The notes: generated by a model not told the origin, from the letters alone. A stretch of 64,000 bases of DNA from Planktothrix agardhii NIES-204 (GCA_003609755.1 AP017991.1:2187501-2251500); one strand, 5' to 3'. Positions 53,038 through 62,567 are shown, numbered from the stretch's first letter. Program-made: numbers and translations.

Positions 53038-54834
53038 TTACCACCGGGGAGTTAAGGATAAAAGATTGATCAATTCTTCTCCTGGTAGAGGTTTGGCAAA
53101 GAAATATCCTTGACCCAATCCACAATTTAATTCTCGGAGTATTTTTAACTGTTCAGGTAACTCAATTCCTTCGGCGATGACATTCATATTCATGGTTTTA
53201 GCTAAACTAATAATCACAGGAATTAAGCCGATATTTTCTGATGTTAGGTTTAGTCTTTGCACGAAAGATTTATCAATTTTTAGGGTATCAACGGGAAAAG
53301 AATGCAGATAACTTAGAGAGGAATAACCCGTCCCAAAATCATCAATACTAATTAAAATGCGACGTTTTCTGAGTTCTTTAAGAATAGTAGCAACGTCCTG
53401 ATGATTGTCCATAATTGCACTTTCGGTAATTTCCAGTTTTAAACAGTCGGGGGAAAGTTGACTATGCTCTAAAACTTGATCAATTTGTTCTAATAAATTG
53501 GGTTGAGCAAACTGTTTTACGGATAAATTAACACTGACAAATAAATTGGGATCAATTGAATTTTGTTGTTGCCAAGTTCGTAATTGATGACAAGATTCTG
53601 ATAAAACCCAATAGCCAATCGCTGTAATTAAACCGGTTTCTTCAGCAATAGGAATAAATAAACCCGGTGGGATTAATCCCCGTTTGGGATGACGCCATCT
53701 GACTAACGCTTCAAACCCGGAAATTCTGCCTGTAATTAAAGAGACAATGGGTTGATAATGGACAACTAATTCCTCTTGTTCAATCCCACGACGTAAATCC
53801 GTTTCTAACTGTAATCTTTCTAAAGCGGCGGTGTGCATCACCGGATCAAACAGATGATATTGTCCTTTTCCCAAGGCTTTTGCTCGGTACATCGCTGTAT
53901 CTGCATCTCGGAGTAAATATTCCGGTTCGTTATATTCACAATTACCGATCACAATACCAATACTCGCATTCATAAAAATCTCGTGTCGTTCTAAGTTAAA
54001 GGGTTGAGAAAAACACTGTAAAATCTGATCTGATAGTGTGGTTACATCATGAAAGTTGGGAATTTCTGTTAATAAAATTGCGAATTCATCGCCTCCCAAA
54101 CGAGCTAATGTATTTTGGGGTTTAACATAACAGCTAAGACGGTGAGCAATTAAAATTAAGAGTTCATCTCCAACTAAATGACCCAAGGAATCATTCACTA
54201 CTTTAAAGCGATCGCAATCTAAAAATAACACCGCAAACTGATAGTTCAGATTAGCTTTTGCCTGATGAATAGATCGGCGTAAATCCGTCATCAATAAAGC
54301 CCGATTAGGCAAGCCTGTTAGGGAATCATGCAGTGCCATTTCTAATAGTTGAGTGTTGGCTACTTCTAATTCCTGAGTGCGTTCTTTAACCCGGGCTTCT
54401 AGTTCCGCATTCAAGACCCGAATCTCTAATTCCGCGGCTCGTAAAGCCAATTGATTTTGAACTCTGATTAAGACTTCTTCAAACTGGAAAGGTTTGGTAA
54501 TATAGTCCACACCTCCAACTTGAAAGCCTTTAACTTTATCGAGAACATCATCTAAAGCACTCAAAAAAATAATTGGGATTTCTGCGGTTTTAGCATCGGC
54601 TTTCAGATTTTGGCAAACCTCATAACCATCCATCTCCGGCATCATAATATCTAGGAGAATTAAGTCGGGAGCAACGGTTTGAACCGCGGTTAAAGCCATG
54701 GGCCCACTCAAAGCTTTACGCACATTATATCCCTGACGAGTCAGCATTCGGGACAATAAATGCAGGTTATCCGGGGTATCATCAACGATGAGAATATCTT
54801 CCGTTTTTGTGGGTTCAAGGTTGTAATGATTCAT
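53038..54834 (-). CDS. Receiver-GGDEF-EAL cyclic-di-GMP regulator
   Basis: The 598-residue protein has a receiver domain at about residues 12-125 (ILIVDDTPDN, LILLDIMMPEMDGYE with phosphoacceptor Asp, TKPF), a coiled linker, a diguanylate cyclase domain (ARLGGDEFAILL, intact GGDEF) and a phosphodiesterase domain (GFEALVRWRHP with EAL, and ITESAIMDNHQD, DDFGTGYSSL). Both catalytic signatures look intact, so it could make or hydrolyse cyclic di-GMP in response to phosphorylation. No membrane segment is present. Its cognate kinase is not obvious in the window. Confidence 0.93.
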   Translation of the reverse strand: MNHYNLEPTKTEDILIVDDTPDNLHLLSRMLTRQGYNVRKALSGPMALTAVQTVAPDLILLDIMMPEMDGYEVCQNLKADAKTAEIPIIFLSALDDVLDKVKGFQVGGVDYITKPFQFEEVLIRVQNQLALRAAELEIRVLNAELEARVKERTQELEVANTQLLEMALHDSLTGLPNRALLMTDLRRSIHQAKANLNYQFAVLFLDCDRFKVVNDSLGHLVGDELLILIAHRLSCYVKPQNTLARLGGDEFAILLTEIPNFHDVTTLSDQILQCFSQPFNLERHEIFMNASIGIVIGNCEYNEPEYLLRDADTAMYRAKALGKGQYHLFDPVMHTAALERLQLETDLRRGIEQEELVVHYQPIVSLITGRISGFEALVRWRHPKRGLIPPGLFIPIAEETGLITAIGYWVLSESCHQLRTWQQQNSIDPNLFVSVNLSVKQFAQPNLLEQIDQVLEHSQLSPDCLKLEITESAIMDNHQDVATILKELRKRRILISIDDFGTGYSSLSYLHSFPVDTLKIDKSFVQRLNLTSENIGLIPVIISLAKTMNMNVIAEGIELPEQLKILRELNCGLGQGYFFAKPLPGEELINLLSLTPRW

Positions 54835-55035
54835 TTGGCAATTAGATAAGATAGGGGATGGATTGAGGCTTGGGGACTTTTATCCTAGAAATAATCCATA
54901 TCCCAAAGCTCGTGTTCTTTAATAATCCTTCATATTAAAATATAGTTTACAATTATAACATTTTTTTGCTACTTAACTCAAGCCCGTTGAATTGTGATTC
55001 AATTAACATTTATATCAATGTTTATAAAAACAATA

Positions 55036-56646
55036 TTAATCAGGAATATACACCTCTGGCTGATCTTTTTTCTGCTCTTGCTGTTGAATTTTAGGTAATT
55101 TGAAAAGTACACCTACTAAAAACCAATAATAAACTGCCACCGGATCGGTATCCAGAGGATACCAGTAGGGATTATAACTAATTAAAACAATAAAAATCCA
55201 GAAAATAATTCCATAGCCCCACAGACTATTATCCTGTAATTGATGATAGGATTTAAACCCTAAAACCGTAATATTAGTTACTAAGAACAAGAAAGCAGCT
55301 ACTCCAAATGGCCCAATTTCATAGAACAATTTAGGATAATAGGCTTCAATTAATCGAATTTTTCCTAATCCTCGGGCTGAAGTTGTGGCTTGCCCTAAAC
55401 CATTACCTAAAAAGCCTCGATGGGCTTCCAAACTCAAATTAGTTTGCTTGGTTAAAAACACCGCCGGAGGATCGGCATTCCAACGTCCAATAAAGTTATC
55501 GACCCTTTCGGTCATGATTTCAGGGGCGATAATCCAGGTTCCTACCACAAAAATAACCATCCCCAAAATAATCACTACAAGCCGCTTAATTCTGGAAATG
55601 TGACTGGTAGCAACCAGCAGTAAAATCACAATCGCTGGAGAGGCTAAAAAGGCCGTTCTTTGACCGGAAACAATGGCATTCGATATCACTAAAGCCAAGG
55701 TGACCAAACCCATTAAACGCCAGTGTAATTTAGGATCACTAAAGGCCGTAGCAAAACAGAAAAACGTACCCGAAACTAAAAACCAAGCCCAATGCCAAGG
55801 AGCCACAAAGGTTCCGGGTAAACGAATAAAATTTTCTGCGGGTAAATATCCCAAAGCCCCTCCCACCAAACATTTTCGCTGCACATTTGCCCTCAATAAT
55901 AAATGTTCGGGTAAACCCTTATTATCAGGGCAGTATCCGGTAACAACTAATCCAAATTGAATTAATCCTAAAATGCAGCAAATTAAGATTAAAATGACTT
56001 GTAACCGAGTAAAAAATTCCAGATCTTGACGATGACGAATTAGATAATAACCACAGGTGATCAGGGGAATATATCCGATTAAAACTTTTAAGCCAAACAG
56101 TCCTACGGCAAAGGGTTGATTATCCGGTGTCCCGTGTTTCTGTAGGACACCATTAACAGCAATTAATGTAACGATCGCAATTATCAATAAAATTAACAGA
56201 GGAATTTTAAGTTGAGGAGGATTAATTAGGGGTAACTTTTTTTTCCTTAATTCCACAACCAAACCGATTAATGCGGGTATATACAACCCATCCTTGGCTA
56301 AATGAAATAGATAATGATCGTTACCCACCCAATAAGAAATCGTCCCCGCAAAAGGTAAATAAATTAAAAAAACCCACAATCCCTGACGGGGATAGCGCCA
56401 ACAAAGCGCCATAATGATCAGAGCTAAAGTGATTAGGGTGATGGTAATTGCACTCAACCCATTGGCAAAAAGCAGTAGTCCGACTAACAATCCTACTGCG
56501 CTGACGATACCCAAAAACCGCAGAAAATCCGATCTCGTGGCGGAGATATTTTCACTCTCAATAACAGGACAAGGGACTTGATTAAGTTCAGGGTTATCTT
56601 GACCCGGAAGTGACGATTTTTCAGGGGGGCTGTGGAAGTTAGACAT
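55036..56646 (-). CDS. O-antigen ligase/polymerase-like membrane protein
   Basis: The 536-residue protein has about 11 hydrophobic segments beginning near residue 45, with a large extracytoplasmic loop around residues 365-430 (LEAHRGFLGNGLGQATTSARGLG) of the type found in Wzy/WaaL O-antigen ligases. It probably polymerises or ligates surface polysaccharide on the outer face of the inner membrane. No other polysaccharide gene is adjacent apart from a 75-residue protein upstream of it. Start ATG 56646; family membership rests on topology and the loop, so it is moderately secure. Confidence 0.75.
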   Translation of the reverse strand: MSNFHSPPEKSSLPGQDNPELNQVPCPVIESENISATRSDFLRFLGIVSAVGLLVGLLLFANGLSAITITLITLALIIMALCWRYPRQGLWVFLIYLPFAGTISYWVGNDHYLFHLAKDGLYIPALIGLVVELRKKKLPLINPPQLKIPLLILLIIAIVTLIAVNGVLQKHGTPDNQPFAVGLFGLKVLIGYIPLITCGYYLIRHRQDLEFFTRLQVILILICCILGLIQFGLVVTGYCPDNKGLPEHLLLRANVQRKCLVGGALGYLPAENFIRLPGTFVAPWHWAWFLVSGTFFCFATAFSDPKLHWRLMGLVTLALVISNAIVSGQRTAFLASPAIVILLLVATSHISRIKRLVVIILGMVIFVVGTWIIAPEIMTERVDNFIGRWNADPPAVFLTKQTNLSLEAHRGFLGNGLGQATTSARGLGKIRLIEAYYPKLFYEIGPFGVAAFLFLVTNITVLGFKSYHQLQDNSLWGYGIIFWIFIVLISYNPYWYPLDTDPVAVYYWFLVGVLFKLPKIQQQEQKKDQPEVYIPD

Positions 56647-56659
56647 CAGGGGCTAATAG

Positions 56660-56887
56660 TTATTTCCAACGTCGAGAAATTCTGGCTTCCCAAAGTTCCT
56701 GTACTCGCTGTTGCTCAGAAAAGGAAAGTTGTTCAAAAGCCTGCATAATCTCTAAATGGGTATGATCAATAATCAAAGCTGTGAGTTCACCCACCGTTTC
56801 AGCTTGTAATAAAGCTGATTGCAACAGTTGATTTTCAAGGGTGTGCAGATTCAGTTTTTTTTCTAAAGGTAAAAGTGTTGTTGCCAT
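56660..56887 (-). CDS. Small hypothetical protein
   Basis: The 75-residue protein is helical and hydrophilic (LEKKLNLHTLENQLLQSALLQA) with a basic C-terminus (ISRRWK). I do not recognise a family. It lies 13 bp upstream of the ligase-like gene on the same strand, so it may be its partner. The region 56888-57171 between it and the DUF1517 gene shows nothing I can name. Confidence 0.55.
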   Translation of the reverse strand: MATTLLPLEKKLNLHTLENQLLQSALLQAETVGELTALIIDHTHLEIMQAFEQLSFSEQQRVQELWEARISRRWK

Positions 56888-57171
56888 CGGATTTCAAACA
56901 AAAGATTACAGAACATTCAAAATAGGGGGGATTTTACTGCCGAAATCAGCGAGAGAATCACTCTAACTATAGCACCCCCAATAGGGTAACGCTAACCAGA
57001 AAACTGATGGCAAATCCTAAAGTACGTTTTTCATTGGCTTGGTAAGACGTTACAGTGTGGGCTTTTGAATTCATTGATTATAGCAAGAGGTAATCTTGAT
57101 CTGGGAATTTTTGAGGAAAAGTCTGAACCGGAATACGATAATTAAAAAGGTGGCTTACGCCACCCAACGGA

Positions 57172-58107
57172 CTAAACTAAACTTAAATCAGGATAATATG
57201 CCAACATATCATCGGTGCTGAGGGTATCCCCACTGGCTTGGGGTGTCCAGAGAATTTCTACGGCTAATAATTGTTCACTTCCAACCGAACCTAAACGACT
57301 TAATGCTTGACGTAATGTTTCAGGACTATTAACTTGAGGAAGTTCAATTTTCCCCAAGGTTCCTACCACTAATGTCACCACAATATATTCGTTTTCCGTT
57401 GTACTTAACTCTCCCGTTTGACTGACTAAATTTCCCTGATTTCCCTTCAAAGAAGAAGCTACCCCACCAATTAACTGATTATTAACATTAGACAGGGTTT
57501 CTTCAGCAAATTTACTCCGTTCGGCTAAAGCCCATTGATTAAATTTAGCTTCAGCCGAATTCATCCCCGTTTGTTCCGACGCCGAAGACCCATAGGCCCA
57601 ATATTCAGGATGGCGTAACATGGCTAAGGTGGCTTCCTGCAAAACTTGGGCGCGACCGGAAGCCGAACCCGTATCTGCGGTTTGGGCCATGCGGTCTAAA
57701 TCCCCTTGTAAATTTCGAGCTTGGGCCAGTAACCCCACTTGCAAACGGGCCACAGAAACCGTCGGGTTACTGCTATATCCGGGTTCATCCTGTCCCTGTC
57801 CCATGGCTGACCGAATACTGTTGAAAATGAACCCGGCGAGCGCCATGAAAATCAGCAGGGAAAATAACCCACCCCCACCAAACCCAAAGAAGGGTATCAG
57901 AAAGGGAAATCCAAAACCGCCCCCACCGTAGTACCCCCCTCCAGAACGGCCAGGACTGGTATTATAACTGCGACTAGGAGACGATCTAAAGGAGCCACCA
58001 CCAATGCGTCCCCCACTTCTAGCGGCCAATACACCATCAACTTGACTGAAAAACAAAACAGCAACTAGGCTAAAAATAGCTAAGGGTTTTAAAAGTTTTT
58101 TGAACAT
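57172..58107 (-). CDS. DUF1517 family protein
   Basis: A 311-residue protein with an N-terminal signal peptide (LLKPLAIFSLVAVLFFSQVDGVLA), a Gly/Ser/Phe-rich stretch that includes a hydrophobic segment (FLIPFFGFGGGGLFSLLIFMALAGFIF) and a C-terminal domain of ~200 residues (VARLQVGLLAQARNLQGDLDRMA, YIVVTLVVGTLGKIELPQV) that defines DUF1517. The family is found in cyanobacteria and chloroplasts and its function is unknown; membrane location is likely. It stands alone. Confidence 0.87.
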   Translation of the reverse strand: MFKKLLKPLAIFSLVAVLFFSQVDGVLAARSGGRIGGGSFRSSPSRSYNTSPGRSGGGYYGGGGFGFPFLIPFFGFGGGGLFSLLIFMALAGFIFNSIRSAMGQGQDEPGYSSNPTVSVARLQVGLLAQARNLQGDLDRMAQTADTGSASGRAQVLQEATLAMLRHPEYWAYGSSASEQTGMNSAEAKFNQWALAERSKFAEETLSNVNNQLIGGVASSLKGNQGNLVSQTGELSTTENEYIVVTLVVGTLGKIELPQVNSPETLRQALSRLGSVGSEQLLAVEILWTPQASGDTLSTDDMLAYYPDLSLV

Positions 58108-58347
58108 AAATCACATCTCATTTTTTTAGGACATAGAAACTGGAAAATTCTCTTGAGGAAGACAACAGAGGCTCTATTGATTCCGGTTTACGGACTTCCT
58201 CACTTCTTTGATTGTGGGAGTTTTTCTACAATTTTATCTATACTGTAACGTTTTTTTAATTTTGCTTCAGCCAGATTCCGGTTCGGGATTTACCCTCAAG
58301 GGTAGGGAATTTTCTCCTGGTCTTCCTCGCGGGTTTACGTTACCTTT

Positions 58348-58432
58348 TATAGCAGGGAACACCGGGGGAAACACTTTACCGTCTGGGTTCCAAGATCCGT
58401 CTGGTGTCTTAACTGCCTTGGCGGTTGCTATA
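58348..58432. repeat. Dispersed repeat element, 85-bp copy (ends TATAGCA / TGCTATA)
   Basis: This copy shares the right-hand ~60 bp (CGTCTGGGTTCCAA onwards) with the 131-bp copy at 10763-10893 and has the same inverted ends, but lacks the C/G-rich insert. It sits in a 526-bp non-coding region, together with heptamer repeats (58525-58542). Confidence 0.8.
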
Positions 58433-58544
58433 CCGTCCTTGAGCTTATTGAGTCCGACGCCCGCCAGAATATTTATCCAAATGGGTAGAAAAATTTTGCG
58501 ATCGCTGTTATAATCGAAAATAACTGATAACTGATAACTGATCT

Positions 58545-58585
58545 AGCCACAGCCACTATTTTTTAGGGACTGTGGCTTTTTTTTT
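58545..58585 (+). terminator. Strong Rho-independent terminator without an upstream gene
   Basis: An 8-bp perfect stem (AGCCACAG/CTGTGGCT) with a 17-base loop is followed by nine T residues on the plus strand. No plus-strand protein gene precedes it within about 6 kb, so a small RNA in 58433-58545 is possible. It does not suit the minus-strand DUF4336 gene. Confidence 0.7.
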
Positions 58586-58633
58586 GGAATTAACCCCCAA
58601 ACTCACTTCCAGTCGGGTAATGGGTTTTTCTCC

Positions 58634-59845
58634 TTAAACTTTAGGTTTAGAGGGGGGTGTAATCTTAAATTTATTTAAAAGATCATTAATTTCTAATAGT
58701 AACTCAAACTCTGATTCAGGCAATAAATCATAATAACTATTTTTTTCTAAAAAACTAAATGCTTGCCGAAATTGTTCCGGTGTTGCCATAATCGGGGAAT
58801 CAAAATGACAAGGAATAATCCGGTTAAACTCCCATTTAGAAACTTGATTTGCCCAATTTAAGGTTTCTTCTGGGGCGCGATTTAAAATTAAAGTTTGTAA
58901 AATGGGAGCCACAAATAACTGCCCATTTCTGCTTAATGCTTCAAAGGTTTCTTGCCAATTGGGTTTCCATTTAAACGGATAAATCCCAAAATAGGCTTTT
59001 TTTGAACGGTCGGGAGCTTGCCACGATTCCCGCACCGCTTCCCCCAATTCTATCGTATCTAAAACACTCGGACGAAAATAAAAGGAAAATAACGAGATTC
59101 TCTGCCATCCTCGGCGACGGGTAGTTTCTGTATTTTCTACTTTATGAAAAGTATGATCTTTAGCATGGAATAGGAGGGGATAGGGATCTATTTGTAGAAT
59201 CGCTGGAGGGGTGTTAGGAATAGAAACAATAGTATCAGTTACTAATAAAGTGTGCGATCGCTTATGGAAAAAAACTACCTCGGCAAATTGTCCAATTCCT
59301 AATGCTAAAGGGCCGAGAATTTTATAGTCAAATTCATCAGCAAAGGGTGTATTTCGACTGTCCGGGGGCAGAATATGGGTGCGTTTTGCGGGGAAACCTA
59401 ACCAACTTAGGGGTAAATTAATCGGAAAACTCCACTGTCCGGGGGCGACAAAAACTTGGGCGTTGGGAAATTTTCGCGCGAAGGGGCTAACAAAAACCTT
59501 ATGTTCAACTCCTGAAATCGTAGGTAGAATAATATATTTTACATCGCCATATTCTACAATTAATTCTCTGATTAAATTCAGACATTCTGGAGTTGGAGCA
59601 ACGGGAGCATACACCAACAAACCCCCCTGTTCTAGTTTTACCACAGTCATCCGAATGGGAACTACAACATACAAAATCCCCTGTACCTGCTCAAATGTCC
59701 AAATGCTCTGGGGAACCACTTCCGTGCGGAGGGTGCGTCGCTGACTGTAGGGATAAATCGGGACAACGGGCCACAGGGGCCATGAATAGTCCCGCAATAA
59801 ACGGTTTTGACGGGGTGCTTCTGGGGGTTTCCGAGGGTACTCCAC
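58634..59845 (-). CDS. DUF4336 family protein
   Basis: A 403-residue cyanobacterial protein with a metallo-beta-lactamase-like look (LLVTDTIVSIPNTPPAILQ, HCDFDSP-like HFDSP near the end, and EHKVFVSPF) but no classical HxHxDH motif. Function is unknown. The start is GTG 59845, where similarity to the MEYPRKPPEAPRQNRLLRDY N-terminus begins. Its promoter lies among dispersed repeats (59911-60029), not in a clean intergenic region. Confidence 0.8.
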   Translation of the reverse strand: MEYPRKPPEAPRQNRLLRDYSWPLWPVVPIYPYSQRRTLRTEVVPQSIWTFEQVQGILYVVVPIRMTVVKLEQGGLLVYAPVAPTPECLNLIRELIVEYGDVKYIILPTISGVEHKVFVSPFARKFPNAQVFVAPGQWSFPINLPLSWLGFPAKRTHILPPDSRNTPFADEFDYKILGPLALGIGQFAEVVFFHKRSHTLLVTDTIVSIPNTPPAILQIDPYPLLFHAKDHTFHKVENTETTRRRGWQRISLFSFYFRPSVLDTIELGEAVRESWQAPDRSKKAYFGIYPFKWKPNWQETFEALSRNGQLFVAPILQTLILNRAPEETLNWANQVSKWEFNRIIPCHFDSPIMATPEQFRQAFSFLEKNSYYDLLPESEFELLLEINDLLNKFKITPPSKPKV

Positions 59846-59910
59846 TGTTTTTTTTACTCCTAACTCCTATAGTAATCCTAAATCAATTGTAAAATTTTTA
59901 GTCGTTTTGA

Positions 59911-60029
59911 CCCCACCCTAGCCCTCCCCTTGCTACGAGGGTTGGGTGGTAAATTCTCCTTAGATTGGAACTCGAATCATTGTCCCTAGCCCTCCCCTTA
60001 GTAACGGGAGGGTTGGGTGGGGTGGGGTT
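59911..60029. repeat. Two C/G-rich hairpin repeats, one forming the end of the HAD gene
   Basis: Units with CCACCCTAGCCCTCCCCTT and GAGGGTTGGGTGG occur at 59911-59950 and 59984-60029. The second runs over the stop codon of the HAD phosphatase and encodes its last residues (PHPTQPSRY). Confidence 0.7.
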
Positions 60030-60750
60030 CTATAGATATTTGTTCTAAACTTTCATATTCATCTAAAATCCCTTTTGGGGGTTCGTCTCGATGCAATAAT
60101 ATTCCGCGTATTCCTAGGGCTTTTGAACCTTGATAATCGGCTTTAAAACTATCACCAATATGCCAAACTTCTTGGGGTAAACATTGATGTTTGGTTAAGG
60201 CAATTTGGAAAATTTCAGCACTGGGTTTAGCGGCTCCTACTTCTGTAGAAATAGTCACGGTTTGAAAAAAATCAGCTAAATTTAAAGATTCTAAAACCGG
60301 ATATAATCGGGAATCAAAGTTAGATAATACCCCTAATTCTATTCCTTGGGCTTGCCAATCTTTTAATTTAGGAAGAACATCGGGATAAACAAACCAAGGT
60401 TTTTCGGTTTCAAAATAATGATATAGAGCTTGAAAAAAAGCGGAGAAATCTGTAAAATTATTATAGAGTCCGACGGTTTTAAAGGTTTGTTCAGCGAGCG
60501 CTTTCCACCATTCAAATTCTAAGGGGGGAATTTCATTGGGATCAACCCCTGGAAATGCCATAACCGGAGCCGCTAAAAAACAATTAAAAAACACTTTATC
60601 CAAAATTTCAGCTTCAGCATTCACCCCAAATTGTTCTGCAATGATGCGGTAGGCTTCCCCCACACTATGACGCACACCAAATAACGTCCCAACAGCATCT
60701 AAAAAAATAACACGGGGTTTTTCCATTGTAGAATTCTGCGAATTAGTCAT
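59998..60750 (-). CDS. HAD-superfamily hydrolase (subfamily IA)
   Basis: A 250-residue phosphatase-like protein. HAD motif I is IFLDAVGTLFG (Asp, but Ala instead of the usual second Asp), motif II GVLSNFD, motif III the Lys of AAKPSAEIF, and motif IV WHIGDSFKADYQGSKALGI. In motif I the general acid/base position reads DAVGT where many HADs have DxDGT, seen in some eukaryote-like REG-2/HDHD3 relatives, so the fold is clear but the activity is not. The terminal residues derive from a repeat. Start ATG 60750. Confidence 0.82.
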   Translation of the reverse strand: MTNSQNSTMEKPRVIFLDAVGTLFGVRHSVGEAYRIIAEQFGVNAEAEILDKVFFNCFLAAPVMAFPGVDPNEIPPLEFEWWKALAEQTFKTVGLYNNFTDFSAFFQALYHYFETEKPWFVYPDVLPKLKDWQAQGIELGVLSNFDSRLYPVLESLNLADFFQTVTISTEVGAAKPSAEIFQIALTKHQCLPQEVWHIGDSFKADYQGSKALGIRGILLHRDEPPKGILDEYESLEQISIEPHPTQPSRY

Positions 60751-60777
60751 ATTTACGATTGCTATAATTAGCGATAA

Positions 60778-60849
60778 GCCGGGTTTATATAAACCCGGTT
60801 TGTTGGTTTAGAATATTAAATTTTAAGATGCGCTTAAGCGCAACAACGG
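60778..60849. repeat. Two palindromic repeats upstream of the HAD gene
   Basis: GCCGGGTTTATATAAACCCGG (60778-60798 region) is a CCGGGTTT-type hairpin, and AAGATGCGCTTAAGCGCAAC plus AACGG (60825-60849) is the third copy of the CGCTTAAGCG unit. Confidence 0.7.
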
Positions 60850-60857
60850 AATATGAG

Positions 60858-62078
60858 TTATTCTCTATCTGCCATTTTTTGATCGATTGAAATTAAGAAA
60901 TCCTGCAAGGGTCGGGTCATCCAATTAAACGCCACTCGAATTTGATGATCAAAGGTGGGGAAGCGATATAAATAGATTAAACGCCGGGTTAAATGGGCAA
61001 ATTGACCCTCTAATTTTATCCCTAAACCTGTTAAGGTGGCGTTATTAGTTCCTAATGTTATCATTTCCCCTAAATTAATATATCGGAAGGGTAATAAGGG
61101 TCTTCTTGTTAATAACGCCCAAAGATTCCATCCGGTATAATCAGCTTGTTGAAAAGCGGCTTGGGCTGTGGTGGGAATTTTTTGACCGTCAGCGTCTTGA
61201 GATTCTGCTAAATCTCCTAATGCAAAAATTTCAGGATGATCAATTACTTGTAAGGTTGATGTGGTGACAATTTGACCTCGTTGATTGTGTTTTAAAGGTA
61301 GCGATCGCACCACCGGACAAACCTGGGTTCCCACCGTCCATAACACTAAATCCACGGGAATAGTATCAATTTTCCCGCGATATTCTAAGGAAATTTCATC
61401 GGCTGCAATTGATTCTACCTTTGTTTCTAAATCTAGCCAAACTTGTCGATTAGATAGGGCATTTTTAGCGGATTCTCGATTAAATTCAGGAGAGTTTTTT
61501 AGAATTTCCTCTGATTGTTCGACAATTCTAATTCGTCCTTTTGTTCCTAAGCGATCGGCTAATTTACAAGCAAGTTCTACCCCACTATAACCACCGCCTA
61601 CAATGGCTATTCTAACTTTATCTTGTTCTAAGGTTTCTAATCGTCGTAACTGTTCTTCTAATCGATAGGCGTCGGTAATAGTTCGGAAGGGAATTGCATA
61701 ATCTTTCGCCCCCGGAACTAAATCTAAAGGTGTTTCTCCTCCCAATGCTAAAATTAAATAATCGTAGAAAATAACGGTATTATCTTCTAGTTTAACCTGT
61801 TTACTATCGATCTCAATTTCACTCACTACTCCTTGACAAAATTGCACCTTAGTATCTTTTAATAGGTCTTCAAATGCGGGGGCAATTTCCCAAGTTTGCA
61901 GTTCATTAGTTAGCAATTCATACAGCAAAGGTAAAAACAAAAAATGGTCATTTTGATCCACTAGAACAATTTCCGGTTGTTCCGATTTTTGCCAAGGAAG
62001 TTGACTCAAACGTAAGGCGGTGTACAGTCCACCAAAGCCTCCACCAAGGATACAGATACGGGTTTGCGGTTCAGTCAT
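60858..62078 (-). CDS. NAD(P)H dehydrogenase, NDH-2/NdbB type
   Basis: A 406-residue flavoprotein of the type II NADH dehydrogenase family, with two Rossmann dinucleotide motifs: GGGFGGLYTALRL (FAD, residues 10-22) and GGGYSGVELACKL (NAD(P)H, near 165). The LWTVGT motif and ALGDLAE motif (FAD pyrophosphate) are present. It looks most like NdbB, which in cyanobacteria reduces demethylphylloquinone for vitamin K1 synthesis, but I cannot exclude NdbA or NdbC by eye. There is no transmembrane helix; peripheral membrane binding is usual. Confidence 0.88.
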   Translation of the reverse strand: MTEPQTRICILGGGFGGLYTALRLSQLPWQKSEQPEIVLVDQNDHFLFLPLLYELLTNELQTWEIAPAFEDLLKDTKVQFCQGVVSEIEIDSKQVKLEDNTVIFYDYLILALGGETPLDLVPGAKDYAIPFRTITDAYRLEEQLRRLETLEQDKVRIAIVGGGYSGVELACKLADRLGTKGRIRIVEQSEEILKNSPEFNRESAKNALSNRQVWLDLETKVESIAADEISLEYRGKIDTIPVDLVLWTVGTQVCPVVRSLPLKHNQRGQIVTTSTLQVIDHPEIFALGDLAESQDADGQKIPTTAQAAFQQADYTGWNLWALLTRRPLLPFRYINLGEMITLGTNNATLTGLGIKLEGQFAHLTRRLIYLYRFPTFDHQIRVAFNWMTRPLQDFLISIDQKMADRE

Positions 62079-62257
62079 ATTAAAATTGGGGGTTTTTGAG
62101 TTGGGCTGTTTCTTTCAACTAGGATAGCAATTTTAGTCAGAAAATGTTAAGTATTGCTACAAGGGCGAAAATCAATTACCTTTGTTTGGTAAAACATCTT
62201 AACTATAACGATTAATTTCCATTGAGTACAGTTTAGAAAATTTTAGGAGATCATTCC

Positions 62258-62518
62258 ATGATGTTGTTAGCCGCTACCGTCGCCACCCCCGTTACTCACG
62301 GTTGGAGTCCTACCATCGCTATTGTGATGATTGTGTGTAATATTGTGGCGATCGCCATTGGTAAATTTTCCATCCAACAGCCTAATGCTGGCCCTCAATT
62401 ACCCTCACCTAATATGTTCGGTGGGTTTGGCTTACCTGCGGTTTTAGCAACCACAAGTTTTGGTCATATTTTAGGGGCGGGTGTGATTTTAGGATTATCC
62501 AGTTTAGGAGTTATTTAA
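62258..62518 (+). CDS. psaK: Photosystem I reaction-centre subunit PsaK
   Basis: PsaK is a small two-helix thylakoid membrane protein at the edge of photosystem I that binds chlorophyll and links peripheral antenna. The 86-residue protein has an alanine-rich N-terminal leader (MMLLAATVATPVTHGWSP), then helix 1 (TIAIVMIVCNIVAIAIGKF) and helix 2 (FGLPAVLATTSFGHILGAGVILGL), with the conserved GPQLPSPNMFGG loop between. An AGGAG lies 8 bases before ATG 62258. The divergent gene upstream is NdbB-like. Confidence 0.95.
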   Translation: MMLLAATVATPVTHGWSPTIAIVMIVCNIVAIAIGKFSIQQPNAGPQLPSPNMFGGFGLPAVLATTSFGHILGAGVILGLSSLGVI

Positions 62519-62531
62519 CTCATTTTATTAA

Positions 62532-62559
62532 GTAGAGGTAATTCATGAATTACCCCTAC
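62532..62559. repeat. Palindrome between convergent psaK and CruP-like genes
   Basis: Two 14-bp arms around the core TAATTCATGAATTA pair with one mismatch. The element is the second copy of the palindrome at 28604-28647. Its place between two convergent stops (62518 and 62568) suggests use as a shared transcription end. Confidence 0.7.
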
Positions 62560-62567
62560 TCCTACTT

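Noticed and set aside
59379-59892. Plus-strand frames of 99-121 codons across the DUF4336 gene start
   Set aside because: They are antisense to a conserved gene and have no family resemblance.
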